Below are positions 17,207-25,055 of a stretch of DNA of 64,000 nt, piece after piece. The translations under genes were made by a program, and so were the position numbers. The DNA comes from UBA2031 sp037189985 (GTDB lineage Bacteria > Pseudomonadota > Gammaproteobacteria > Pseudomonadales > Moraxellaceae): positions 62,001 through 126,000 of the forward strand of contig JBBCJX010000031.1 of assembly GCA_037189985.1 (NCBI GenBank). Direction: 5' to 3'. Within the stretch, counting starts at the first letter, position 1, and every line of letters starts with the position of its first letter. The notes under the pieces were generated by a model, which searched no databases, was not told the origin of the DNA, and saw only the letters and a list, made by a program, of their open reading frames with translations.

Positions 17207-17274
17207 TGCTTGTGAAAACCGGGCGGCCAACATGACTCAGCCACCCGGCTCTCCGCGGCAAGGCCGCACTCATG

Positions 17275-20200
17275 TCATACTGCTGCCAGGGCAGCTGCTT
17301 CTTCCACGTTTACCGATACCAGACGGGAAACACCAGGCTCGTGCATGGTCACGCCCATCAACTGGTGCGCCATTTCCATGGCGATCTTGTTGTGGGTGAT
17401 ATAGATGAACTGCACCTGCTCCGACATCTCTTCAACAAGTCGCGCATAACGGCCCACATTGGCATCGTCCAGTGGTGCATCCACCTCATCCAGCATGCAA
17501 AAAGGCGCCGGATTGAGGCGGAAAATCGAGAAAACCAGCGCAAGCGCGGTCAAGGCCTTCTCGCCACCCGAGAGCAGGTGAATGGTGGAATTACGCTTGC
17601 CCGGTGGGCGCGCCATGATGGCGACACCGGCCTCGAGCAAGTCCTCTCCCGTCAGCTCCAGATAGGCATGGCCGCCTCCGAATACCTTAGGGAAAAGCTC
17701 CTGCAGTCCTTTGTTCACCAGATCGAAAGTGTCCTTGAACAGGGTGCGAGTTTCACGGTCTATCTTGCGAATGGCGTTTTCCAGCGTTTCCAGCGCTTCG
17801 CGCAAGTCTGCATCCTGGGCATCCAGATAGTTCTTGCGTTCGCTCTGAGCCTGGTACTCGTCAATAGCTGCCAGATTGATGGGGCCAAGCCGTGAAATGC
17901 GGGCCGACACTTTTTCCAGGTCTTCCTGCCACTGCGCCTCGTTGGCCTCTTCCGGCATCGCCGCAATCACGGTCTGCATGTCGAACTGCGCTTCCACCAA
18001 CTGCTCCTGCAGGGACTCGCGACGGGACTTGGCGTTCTGCCACTCCATGCGTTGGTTCCCCAGCATGTCACGCACCTGTTGCGCCTGCTGTTCGGCCTGC
18101 TGCCGCTTGCGCTCATGCTCCCGGAATTCGTGCTGTACGGCTTCCAGATCACGCCGCACATCAGCCAACTCTTGCTCGACTGCCAGACGAAGCTCCAGTT
18201 GCTCCTCAAGCAACTGCTGGTGCTCGCCTCCCGGGCTTTCCAGTTCCAGAAGGCTCTCACGCAGCATCTCGCGACGATCTTCCAGCGACGCCAACTGCTC
18301 CTGCAAACGGCTGATGCTCTGAGCGAGAGAGGTTTCGCGTGTTCGCAGGGCTTGCAGCGTCAGGGCCACCTGATGCGCAGCATCGCGGTCTGCGCGGGTT
18401 TTCTGGCGGGCAGAGTCCAGTTCCTGGCGGGCGGCATCGCGCTCACGCAGCAACTCATCACGGCGGGCAGAATCACGCCCCATGGTTTCCAGAGCCTCCT
18501 GCAGGACCAGGCGGGCTTCTGCCACCTGTTCCTGATCCAGCTTCTGCTGGGCAACCACATCTTCCATTTCTTTTTCAATGCGGCTTGAACGGGCGTTGAA
18601 CTGCTCAAGCCGTACCTGCTTGGCACCAAGCTGTGCCTGGACATCTCCCCGGCGACGGGTCAATTGCGATAGCCCACGCTGCGACTCCTCGCGCTGCAGT
18701 TCGAGATCACGCAAGGTTTCCCGCCCCTGCTCAAGCTCAGCCTGACGCTCGGCCAAAGCTGCCTGCACCTCCGCCAGCTCCTCGACCACGCGAGCCAGTT
18801 CCTGCCTGCGCGCCAACACGCCGGAAGCGGCATCTTCCTCACGCACGACACGCAGCCAGTTGGCGCCCAGCCAGAGGCCATCCTGCGTCACCACAGACTC
18901 ATGGGCTGCCAGCCGGTCACGAAGCGCCAGCGCCTCACCCAGCGTTGCCGTGGCATAAACACCACCCAGCAGGCTCGCCGCTTCGGCACCCCGGACAAAG
19001 GAGGAAAGAGGTGTACCCACAGAGCCGGTCATACCACTTGCATTGCGTGACTCCAGCAAGGTCAGGCTGCCCTTGCCCAGATCAGCCAGCTTGTCGGTGA
19101 GATTACCCAAGGCATCAATACACACCGCCTGAAGGCTGCGACCCAACACCGTTTCAACGGCACGCTCCCAGCCTCCTTCCACTTGCAGGCGCTCGGCAAG
19201 ACGAGGGTTGGCAACCAACCCTTGCGCCTCCAGCCAAGTGGTCACACCACTACCCTGCTCCAGCGCAGCCTGCTGCAAAGCGTCCAGCGAGGCTTCTCGT
19301 CCCTTGAGTGCCTGCAAGCGCGCCTTGAGGCCATCGCTCTCGTTATGCAGATGATTATTACGCTCACGCTGACTAGTAATACCAGAAGAAGCGCCATCGA
19401 CTCGCTCTTGTCCGGCTTCAAGCTCCAGTTCCACCTCGGCCAGTTGCTCGTTGAGCATGGCGACTTCATCCGCCAGCGGCCCTGCCGTCAGCGTCTTGCG
19501 CTCGGTCTCAAGTCGCTCGACCCGCTCGCGGGAGCGCTGTATGGCCTGCTCCATATGCTGGATCTTGGACTGCTCAACCTCTGCCTGCTGCCTGGCCGTG
19601 GCAGCCGTCTGGTTGAACTGTTCCCATTCCTGCTGCCAATGCTGCATGCGCTCCTCGGCACTGGTCAGACCAGCAGACAACTCTTCTGCCTGCGCCTGAA
19701 ACATGGCCTGCTCGGGCTCCAGCGCCAGCAACTGGCCACGTACGTCTTCCAGTTGCGCCTCATCCAGTTGGCGGTGCTCGCTGGCCTGCTGATGACTGCG
19801 CTCGGCCTGGGCCAGGTCATCTTTCAACTGGGTCAGGCGCTCACGCTGGTGCGTCATGCTCTGCTCAAGACGGGAAATCTCGTTGCCCACCTTGTAGAAG
19901 CGGCTTTGGACCTCTGCAAACTTGTCGGAAAGACCGATCTGGGACTCGCGCTGCTTCTCGAGAGCAGCATCAGCCGCGCGCTGCTCGGCAATCACCGCTT
20001 CGAGGCGTATCTCCAGCTCCCGGATCAGTATCTCGCGCTGCCCCACCTGGGTATCCAGTGCCTGCCAGCGCAAAGCCTGAAGCTGTGCCTTAAGAAGACG
20101 CTCTTCTTCCTTGTATTCCTTGTATTTTTCAGCTGACTGCGCCTGGCGTTGAAGGTGCTGGAGTTGCTTTTCCAGTTCTTCGCGAATGTCATTGAGCCGG

Positions 20201-20775
20201 TCCAGGTTCTCGCGCGTGTGACGCATGCGGTTTTCGGTTTCGCGGCGACGCTCCTTGTACTTGGAGATGCCAGCAGCCTCTTCGATATAGACGCGTAGTT
20301 CCTCTGGCTTGGCTTCGATCAGGCGGGAAATCATGCCCTGCTCGATGATGGCGTAGGAGCGCGGACCGAGACCGGTGCCCAGGAAGATGTCGGTGATGTC
20401 CTTGCGGCGGCAGCGTATCCCGTTCAGGAAATAGTCTGATTTGGCGTCGCGGGTCACGAGGCGCTTGATGGATATCTCCGCAAACTGGGCATACTCGCCA
20501 CCAAGCGTGGCACTGGTATTGTCAAAAATGAGCTCGATGGATGCCTGAGCTACCGGCTTGCGGGCAGTCGAGCCATTGAAGATCACGTCCGTCATGTTCT
20601 CGCCACGGAGGTTCTTGGCGGAGGACTCGCCCATCACCCAGCGCACGGCATCGATCACATTGGACTTGCCACAGCCATTGGGGCCGACCACGGCGGAAAG
20701 ATTGGTGGGAAAGTGCGCGATGGTGGGGTCCACGAAGGATTTGAAGCCCACCAGCTTGATGCTTTTCAGTCGCAT
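17275..20775 (-). CDS. smc: Chromosome partition protein Smc
   Basis: 1166 residues, normal length for SMC. Forms the ATP-driven condensin core with ScpA and ScpB (both encoded at 2793-4573 here). Walker A GPNGCGKS is at 31-38, a long coiled coil follows, a globular hinge sits around 500-650 (GSGVTTWLEAQGLV to about the ARRQELARVVEEL stretch), then the returning coiled coil, signature LSGGEKA at 1068-1074 and Walker B CMLDEVDAPLDDAN at about 1093-1106. A GntR-type operator (20804-20815) lies about 30 bases before the start. Confidence 0.96.
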   Translation of the reverse strand: MRLKSIKLVGFKSFVDPTIAHFPTNLSAVVGPNGCGKSNVIDAVRWVMGESSAKNLRGENMTDVIFNGSTARKPVAQASIELIFDNTSATLGGEYAQFAEISIKRLVTRDAKSDYFLNGIRCRRKDITDIFLGTGLGPRSYAIIEQGMISRLIEAKPEELRVYIEEAAGISKYKERRRETENRMRHTRENLDRLNDIREELEKQLQHLQRQAQSAEKYKEYKEEERLLKAQLQALRWQALDTQVGQREILIRELEIRLEAVIAEQRAADAALEKQRESQIGLSDKFAEVQSRFYKVGNEISRLEQSMTHQRERLTQLKDDLAQAERSHQQASEHRQLDEAQLEDVRGQLLALEPEQAMFQAQAEELSAGLTSAEERMQHWQQEWEQFNQTAATARQQAEVEQSKIQHMEQAIQRSRERVERLETERKTLTAGPLADEVAMLNEQLAEVELELEAGQERVDGASSGITSQRERNNHLHNESDGLKARLQALKGREASLDALQQAALEQGSGVTTWLEAQGLVANPRLAERLQVEGGWERAVETVLGRSLQAVCIDALGNLTDKLADLGKGSLTLLESRNASGMTGSVGTPLSSFVRGAEAASLLGGVYATATLGEALALRDRLAAHESVVTQDGLWLGANWLRVVREEDAASGVLARRQELARVVEELAEVQAALAERQAELEQGRETLRDLELQREESQRGLSQLTRRRGDVQAQLGAKQVRLEQFNARSSRIEKEMEDVVAQQKLDQEQVAEARLVLQEALETMGRDSARRDELLRERDAARQELDSARQKTRADRDAAHQVALTLQALRTRETSLAQSISRLQEQLASLEDRREMLRESLLELESPGGEHQQLLEEQLELRLAVEQELADVRRDLEAVQHEFREHERKRQQAEQQAQQVRDMLGNQRMEWQNAKSRRESLQEQLVEAQFDMQTVIAAMPEEANEAQWQEDLEKVSARISRLGPINLAAIDEYQAQSERKNYLDAQDADLREALETLENAIRKIDRETRTLFKDTFDLVNKGLQELFPKVFGGGHAYLELTGEDLLEAGVAIMARPPGKRNSTIHLLSGGEKALTALALVFSIFRLNPAPFCMLDEVDAPLDDANVGRYARLVEEMSEQVQFIYITHNKIAMEMAHQLMGVTMHEPGVSRLVSVNVEEAAALAAV

Positions 20776-20803
20776 GTCAGTCCTGCGGCAGCCATGAAAA
20801 ACA

Positions 20804-20815
20804 TGGTCATACCAG
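20804..20815. promoter_or_regulatory. GntR/FCD-type operator upstream of smc
   Basis: TGGTCATACCA is a perfect TGGT-N3-ACCA palindrome, the half-site arrangement typical of FadR/PdhR-type GntR regulators. The 12-base string TGGTCATACCAG is repeated exactly at 21727-21738, in front of the neighbouring gntR gene. It lies in an AT-rich gap where the smc promoter is expected. Confidence 0.55.
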
Positions 20816-20955
20816 TTAAAATTCCTTGTTAAAACAAAAAATTACATCAAGAAATTAAAGTCATTCCGATGCAATAAGGCCATGGGTTCCAATGCCGCGG
20901 GAGTGTATCGGAAAGCCCGCCACCACTCTATGCCCTCATGCAGGGGCCACAGCCC

Positions 20956-21711
20956 TCAAAAGGCGAACAAATCACCATTGTTGTTGATGGCCTGCTTTTG
21001 CTGGTAGCCCGCCGCTGCCTTCTCGATTTGTGCCGTGGCCATCTGCACAAGCTGCGCCGCATGCTTGGCGGCCTGCTCCGGGGACTGCTTGCGGCAGGCA
21101 TCCACAATGGCCTGATACTGGCTGACCGCACGCAGCTCATCACTGAGCAGATGACGCAAATGTGCCCCATACCGTTGCCAGCAAAGATCCAGAGAGTTGA
21201 AGGCCATGACATACACCTGGTTGTCCGCCGCCCTCACCAGCAAGCCCCAGAACTGCTGCACTTCGGACTGCTGTCTCTCCACATCGCTGGCGCGCTTGCG
21301 CATGCGCTCAACCCCCGCCTGCAGCTCGGTCAACTGCTCGGGCATGATGCGCTGGGCAGCCAATCGGGCCGCATCCACTGCCAACGTCGCACGCATTTCA
21401 AGCAAGGAGCGCAACACCGAGAAATTGGGCAGACCACTTTCATTCACCAAGAGGTCCGGCAACAGCTCCAATCCCGCCACCTGGCGCCACTCTTCGACAC
21501 GGTTGCCACCACCATGGACCGTACGAATCAGCCGCATCTGGGCCAAACGCTTCATTGCCTCACGCACAGCGCCTCTGTTCAGGCCGCGAGACTCCGACAT
21601 CTTGCGCTCGGCCTGAAGATTGGTACCCGGAGCGATGCGCCCGTGAATGATGTCGCGACTCAGCTCTTCGTAAAGTGTCTCGCCCAACGGCTTGCGCTTC
21701 GGGTCAGGCAC
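20956..21711 (-). CDS. GntR family regulator with FCD domain
   Basis: 251 residues starting at GTG (21711) with AGGGG ahead of it. N-terminal winged helix (about 8-75; ERKMSESRGLNRGAVREAMKRLAQMRLI is split by the usual recognition helix) and a C-terminal all-helical FCD ligand-binding domain with the MRATLAVDAARLAAQR and HLRHLLSDELRAVSQYQAIV stretches. Ligand unknown; FCD domains usually bind metal plus small carboxylates. The order gntR-smc-zipA-ligA is shared, from memory, with P. aeruginosa. Operators in front of this gene and of smc suggest autoregulation and control of smc. Confidence 0.88.
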   Translation of the reverse strand: MPDPKRKPLGETLYEELSRDIIHGRIAPGTNLQAERKMSESRGLNRGAVREAMKRLAQMRLIRTVHGGGNRVEEWRQVAGLELLPDLLVNESGLPNFSVLRSLLEMRATLAVDAARLAAQRIMPEQLTELQAGVERMRKRASDVERQQSEVQQFWGLLVRAADNQVYVMAFNSLDLCWQRYGAHLRHLLSDELRAVSQYQAIVDACRKQSPEQAAKHAAQLVQMATAQIEKAAAGYQQKQAINNNGDLFAF

Positions 21712-21726
21712 GGCAACCCCTCCAAT

Positions 21727-21738
21727 TGGTCATACCAG
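21727..21738. promoter_or_regulatory. GntR/FCD-type operator upstream of gntR
   Basis: TGGTCATACCAG, identical to the site at 20804-20815, placed 16 bases before the gntR GTG. A good -10 (TATAGT on the minus strand, 21745-21750) puts the predicted transcription start within a few bases of the operator, the classical place for autorepression. Confidence 0.6.
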
Positions 21739-21787
21739 AACGGCACTATACTTGATAAGCCATTGCCCCGACAGCAAAGCAGCAGGA

Positions 21788-22489
21788 TCAGCGACGATGA
21801 CGCTGCGCCCAGGCCACTTCGATCTGCTTGACCCGCAGCAGGGAATCCAGCACGAGGTTACGCTGATGCACGCAGAAGTCCTCCACCAAGGCGGCAGCCT
21901 GCTCAGCCTTGCGCAGCAGCACACTGTCCACGATGCCCTTGAGGAAGGAAAAGGCCTCCTCAAGCTCACGACGATCCGTATGCAGAGCCAGGTAGTAACT
22001 ACGACGAACCGCCGGCTGCAGGTCCTCCAGCACGTCCTCTATATAGGGGTTGGCTGAAAAGCGGTAAGACATGCGGAAGAACTCGAAGGAAGCCTCGTGA
22101 AAGCCTTCAATGTCGTGTGCCTCAACCAACGCCTGTAGACGCTGTACCTGCCCGACAAAGACCTCCATGTCCTGTTGTCGCCAGTTTTCTGCCGCCTTGC
22201 GCGCCAGCAACTGGAGGAACATGGAGACCACTTCGTAAAGACCACGCACCTGCTGGGCCGACATCTCCGATACGACGGCCCCCCGACGAGGGTATATCTC
22301 GATCAACCGCCGGCGGGCCAGTATCAGCAGCGCCTCACGTACAGAACCACGGCTGACATTCAACTCCTTGGCAATGCGGAGCTCCTGGATGCGCTCCCCT
22401 TCAACCAGATCACCCATGATGATCTGCTGGGCCAGATGCTGGGCTATCTGCTCTGAAAGGCTCTCGGAAGCGCGAAAACTCATGAACAA
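21788..22489 (-). CDS. GntR family regulator with FCD domain (second)
   Basis: 233 residues. Winged helix in about 10-75 (GERIQELRIAKELNVS and the following RGSVREALLILARRRLIEIYPRRGAVV segment) and a C-terminal FCD domain (about 85-215) with the metal-binding type His/Asp positions less obvious than in the canonical family. It is a separate protein from the adjacent GntR (different length, low visible similarity outside the winged helix) and the two are in tandem with a 76-base gap. An imperfect dyad TTGTC-N8-GACAA (22562-22579) lies upstream and could be its operator. Target genes unknown. Confidence 0.87.
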   Translation of the reverse strand: MFMSFRASESLSEQIAQHLAQQIIMGDLVEGERIQELRIAKELNVSRGSVREALLILARRRLIEIYPRRGAVVSEMSAQQVRGLYEVVSMFLQLLARKAAENWRQQDMEVFVGQVQRLQALVEAHDIEGFHEASFEFFRMSYRFSANPYIEDVLEDLQPAVRRSYYLALHTDRRELEEAFSFLKGIVDSVLLRKAEQAAALVEDFCVHQRNLVLDSLLRVKQIEVAWAQRHRR

Positions 22490-22711
22490 ACCCTGCTCTG
22501 CACGGTGGAATCCGACAAGGCGGCCATCCTAGCAACAGCCACTTTGCCCTGCCAGCGCATTTTGTCATTTGTAGGACAACCGGGCGCCAATCGGGTCCGC
22601 CAGACTCCATACGTGGCATATCACTCCTTCAACAAGGCCCCGCATCAACCCTCCATTGCCACGCCTTGTCCATATAAGCCTCCCTGAATAAAGCCATTCG
22701 AAAAAAGCATT

Positions 22712-22739
22712 TTGGCTAATCAATTCAAGGCAGTATCCT
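22712..22739 (+). promoter_or_regulatory. Possible promoter of the sulfite reductase genes
   Basis: TTGGCT and TATCCT with a 16-base spacer, in an AT-rich stretch 46 bases before the start codon. The -35 is poor, which would fit an activator-dependent (CysB-type) promoter, but no clear CysB site was recognised. Confidence 0.3.
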
Positions 22740-22784
22740 TCGCGACCTCAATCCCTAGCATGTCGCCAGGATTCAGGATCAGCC

Positions 22785-24446
22785 ATGTATAAATACGACG
22801 CTTGGGACCAGCGCATTGTCGATGAGCGTGTTGCCCAGTTCCGTGACCAGACTCAACGCTATCTTGCCGGTGAACTCACCGACGACGAGTTCCGTCCCCT
22901 GCGCCTGCAGAATGGTCTTTATGTCCAGCGCTATGCGCCCATGCTGCGCGTTGCCGTCCCCTACGGCATGCTCGAAAGCCGCCAGTTGCGCATGCTGGCC
23001 AGCATTGCGAGCCGTTACGACCGCGGCTATGCCCATGTTTCCACGCGCCAGAATTTCCAGTTCAACTGGCCGGAACTGAAAGATGTGCCAGACATACTGG
23101 CAGACCTTTCCACCGTGCAGATGCACGCCATCCAGACCAGCGGAAACTGCATCCGCAACACCACCACCGACCAGTTCGCCGGCGTCGTCCGGGGAGAAAT
23201 CGAAGACCCCCGCCCCACCTGTGAACTGATTCGCCAATGGTCAACCTTTCACCCTGAGTTCGCCTTTCTTCCCCGCAAGTTCAAGATTGCTGTCAACGCA
23301 TTGCCGGAAGAAGACCGTGCCGCGACTGCCGTACACGATATCGGTGTCTACATCGTGAAGAATGAAGCCGGCGAAATTGGCTATCGCATACTGGTGGGTG
23401 GTGGCCTGGGACGCACCCCAATGATAGGTAGCGTCATCCGGGACTTCCTGCCGCGCAAACACCTGATCTCCTATCTGGAATCCGTGCTGCGTGTCTACAA
23501 CCTGCATGGCCGGCGTGACAACAAATACAAAGCCCGCATCAAGATTCTCGTCAAGGCACTGACACCCGCCGTCTTTGCCGAAAAGGTCGAAGCTGAATGG
23601 GCACTACACAAGGATGGCCCGCTGACTGTTCCCGACTCAGAATTTGCACGCCTGCGCAGCTTCTTCATTGATCCCGCCTACGAATCACTGGCTGATGAAC
23701 CGGCAGATTTTGTCAGTGCCAAAGAGGCTCATCCGGCCTTTTCCAACTGGGTATTGCGCAACACTCACCCGCATCGCAAGCCGGGTTATCGCATTGTCAC
23801 GCTATCTCTGAAAAAGACCGGTATTGCTCCCGGCGATGTCACCACCGCACAAATGGAAGCCATTGCCGATCTGGCGGACCATTACAGCTTTGGTGAGCTC
23901 CGCAGCACACACGAGCAAAACATGGTCCTGGCTGACGTCAAGCAAAGTGATCTCTTCACACTGTGGGGAGAATTGAAAACACTGGGCTTTGAAACCGCCA
24001 ATATCGGCCTCCTGACCAACATCATTGCCTGCCCGGGCGGAGACTTCTGCTCGCTGGCCAATGCCAAATCCCTGCCAATTGCCGAGGCAATACAGCGCCG
24101 CTTCGAGGACTTTGACACGGTTTATAATATCGGCCCCCTGGACCTGAACATTTCGGGCTGCATGAATGCCTGTGGCCATCATCATGTCGGCCATATCGGC
24201 ATTCTCGGTGTCGACAAACGCGGTGAAGAGTTCTATCAGGTCACGCTGGGAGGAGCATCCGGGCACGACGCCAGCATCGGCGACATACTTGGCCCCTCCT
24301 TCGCTGCCGAAGACATGGCCGATGTCGTTGAAGAGGTCATCAACACCTACCTCGACAACCGTTTACCCGATGAAAGTTTTCTGGCCACCTACCGCCGCAT
24401 CGGCATTGAAACATTCAAGGAGCGTGTCTATGCCGAAGCTCATTAA
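22785..24446 (+). CDS. cysI: Assimilatory sulfite (or nitrite) reductase hemoprotein
   Basis: 553 residues. Reduces sulfite to sulfide with six electrons at a coupled sirohaem-[4Fe-4S] centre. The cluster ligands are Cys416 and Cys422 (CPGGDFC) and Cys459 and Cys463 (CMNAC), and the N-terminal ferrite-reductase-like half has RHVSTRQ-type residues (YAHVSTRQNFQFNWPEL) and TSGNCIRNTTTDQ. The protein belongs to the single-chain nitrite/sulfite reductase type used by pseudomonads for sulfate assimilation. It overlaps the DUF934 gene by 17 bases. The sulfite role is favoured over nitrite because of DUF934 and the cys genes nearby. Confidence 0.9.
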   Translation: MYKYDAWDQRIVDERVAQFRDQTQRYLAGELTDDEFRPLRLQNGLYVQRYAPMLRVAVPYGMLESRQLRMLASIASRYDRGYAHVSTRQNFQFNWPELKDVPDILADLSTVQMHAIQTSGNCIRNTTTDQFAGVVRGEIEDPRPTCELIRQWSTFHPEFAFLPRKFKIAVNALPEEDRAATAVHDIGVYIVKNEAGEIGYRILVGGGLGRTPMIGSVIRDFLPRKHLISYLESVLRVYNLHGRRDNKYKARIKILVKALTPAVFAEKVEAEWALHKDGPLTVPDSEFARLRSFFIDPAYESLADEPADFVSAKEAHPAFSNWVLRNTHPHRKPGYRIVTLSLKKTGIAPGDVTTAQMEAIADLADHYSFGELRSTHEQNMVLADVKQSDLFTLWGELKTLGFETANIGLLTNIIACPGGDFCSLANAKSLPIAEAIQRRFEDFDTVYNIGPLDLNISGCMNACGHHHVGHIGILGVDKRGEEFYQVTLGGASGHDASIGDILGPSFAAEDMADVVEEVINTYLDNRLPDESFLATYRRIGIETFKERVYAEAH

Positions 24447-24933
24447 GGATCGCACCATTGTTGATGACCACTTTGTGGTGGTCACAGCAAATGAAGACAG
24501 CCCACTTGATTTACCCGATGCGCCGGTATTGGTAAAGCTGCCGCTCTGGCAAGCCCAACGTGCAGCACTGCTTGCTCATCCGCATGCAAAAGGTGTTCAA
24601 CTTGCGCCGGACGAGTTCGCCGAGACCATTCTTGACGACCTGGACAAGCTTGACCTGGTTGCCATCGAATTCCCTGCTTTTGCAGACGGCCGCGGCTACT
24701 CCACCGCCCATGCATTACGTGGCCGCTACGGCTTTAAAGGAGAACTGCGAGCAGTCGGCGACGTCTTCAAGGACACCCTTTTCTATCAGCAGCGCTGTGG
24801 CTTCAATTCGTTCCTGATCAAGGAAGGGAAAAACCTGGAAGATGCATTACAGGGTCTGCAAACATTTACAACGCCCTATCAAGGCTCTGCAGAGGCCCCT
24901 GCACCTCTGTACCGGGCAAGAGGCCGGACGTAG
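24430..24933 (+). CDS. DUF934 family protein, sulfite reductase partner
   Basis: 167 residues starting at the ATG at 24430, inside the end of the reductase gene (17-base overlap, translational coupling). DUF934 proteins are encoded next to the single-chain sulfite reductase in many Proteobacteria and are thought to assist sulfite reduction, possibly in electron supply or in expression. Motifs: IEFPAFADGRGYSTAHALRG (about 77-96) and DVFKDTLFYQQRCGFNSF (about 108-125). A frame open further upstream to 24166 lies within the reductase gene and is not used. Confidence 0.88.
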   Translation: MPKLIKDRTIVDDHFVVVTANEDSPLDLPDAPVLVKLPLWQAQRAALLAHPHAKGVQLAPDEFAETILDDLDKLDLVAIEFPAFADGRGYSTAHALRGRYGFKGELRAVGDVFKDTLFYQQRCGFNSFLIKEGKNLEDALQGLQTFTTPYQGSAEAPAPLYRARGRT

Positions 24934-25055
24934 CATTGAGACCCGATCTGCACATACTTACAGAGTGCAATGCGCAGTTGACTACCAAATTGCCTACGAA
25001 GAGAGGCCTGAAATAATACGTTGGTAATGCTGTAGTTGTGTCTTGCCTTTCTAAG

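Noticed and set aside
19183..20136. 317-residue plus-strand open frame
   Set aside because: Complement of the smc coiled coil; Leu-rich because of Gln/Glu codons on the other strand.
22562..22579. TTGTC-N8-GACAA dyad as operator of the second GntR
   Set aside because: Short arms and a long spacer; kept only as a mention in the gene entry.
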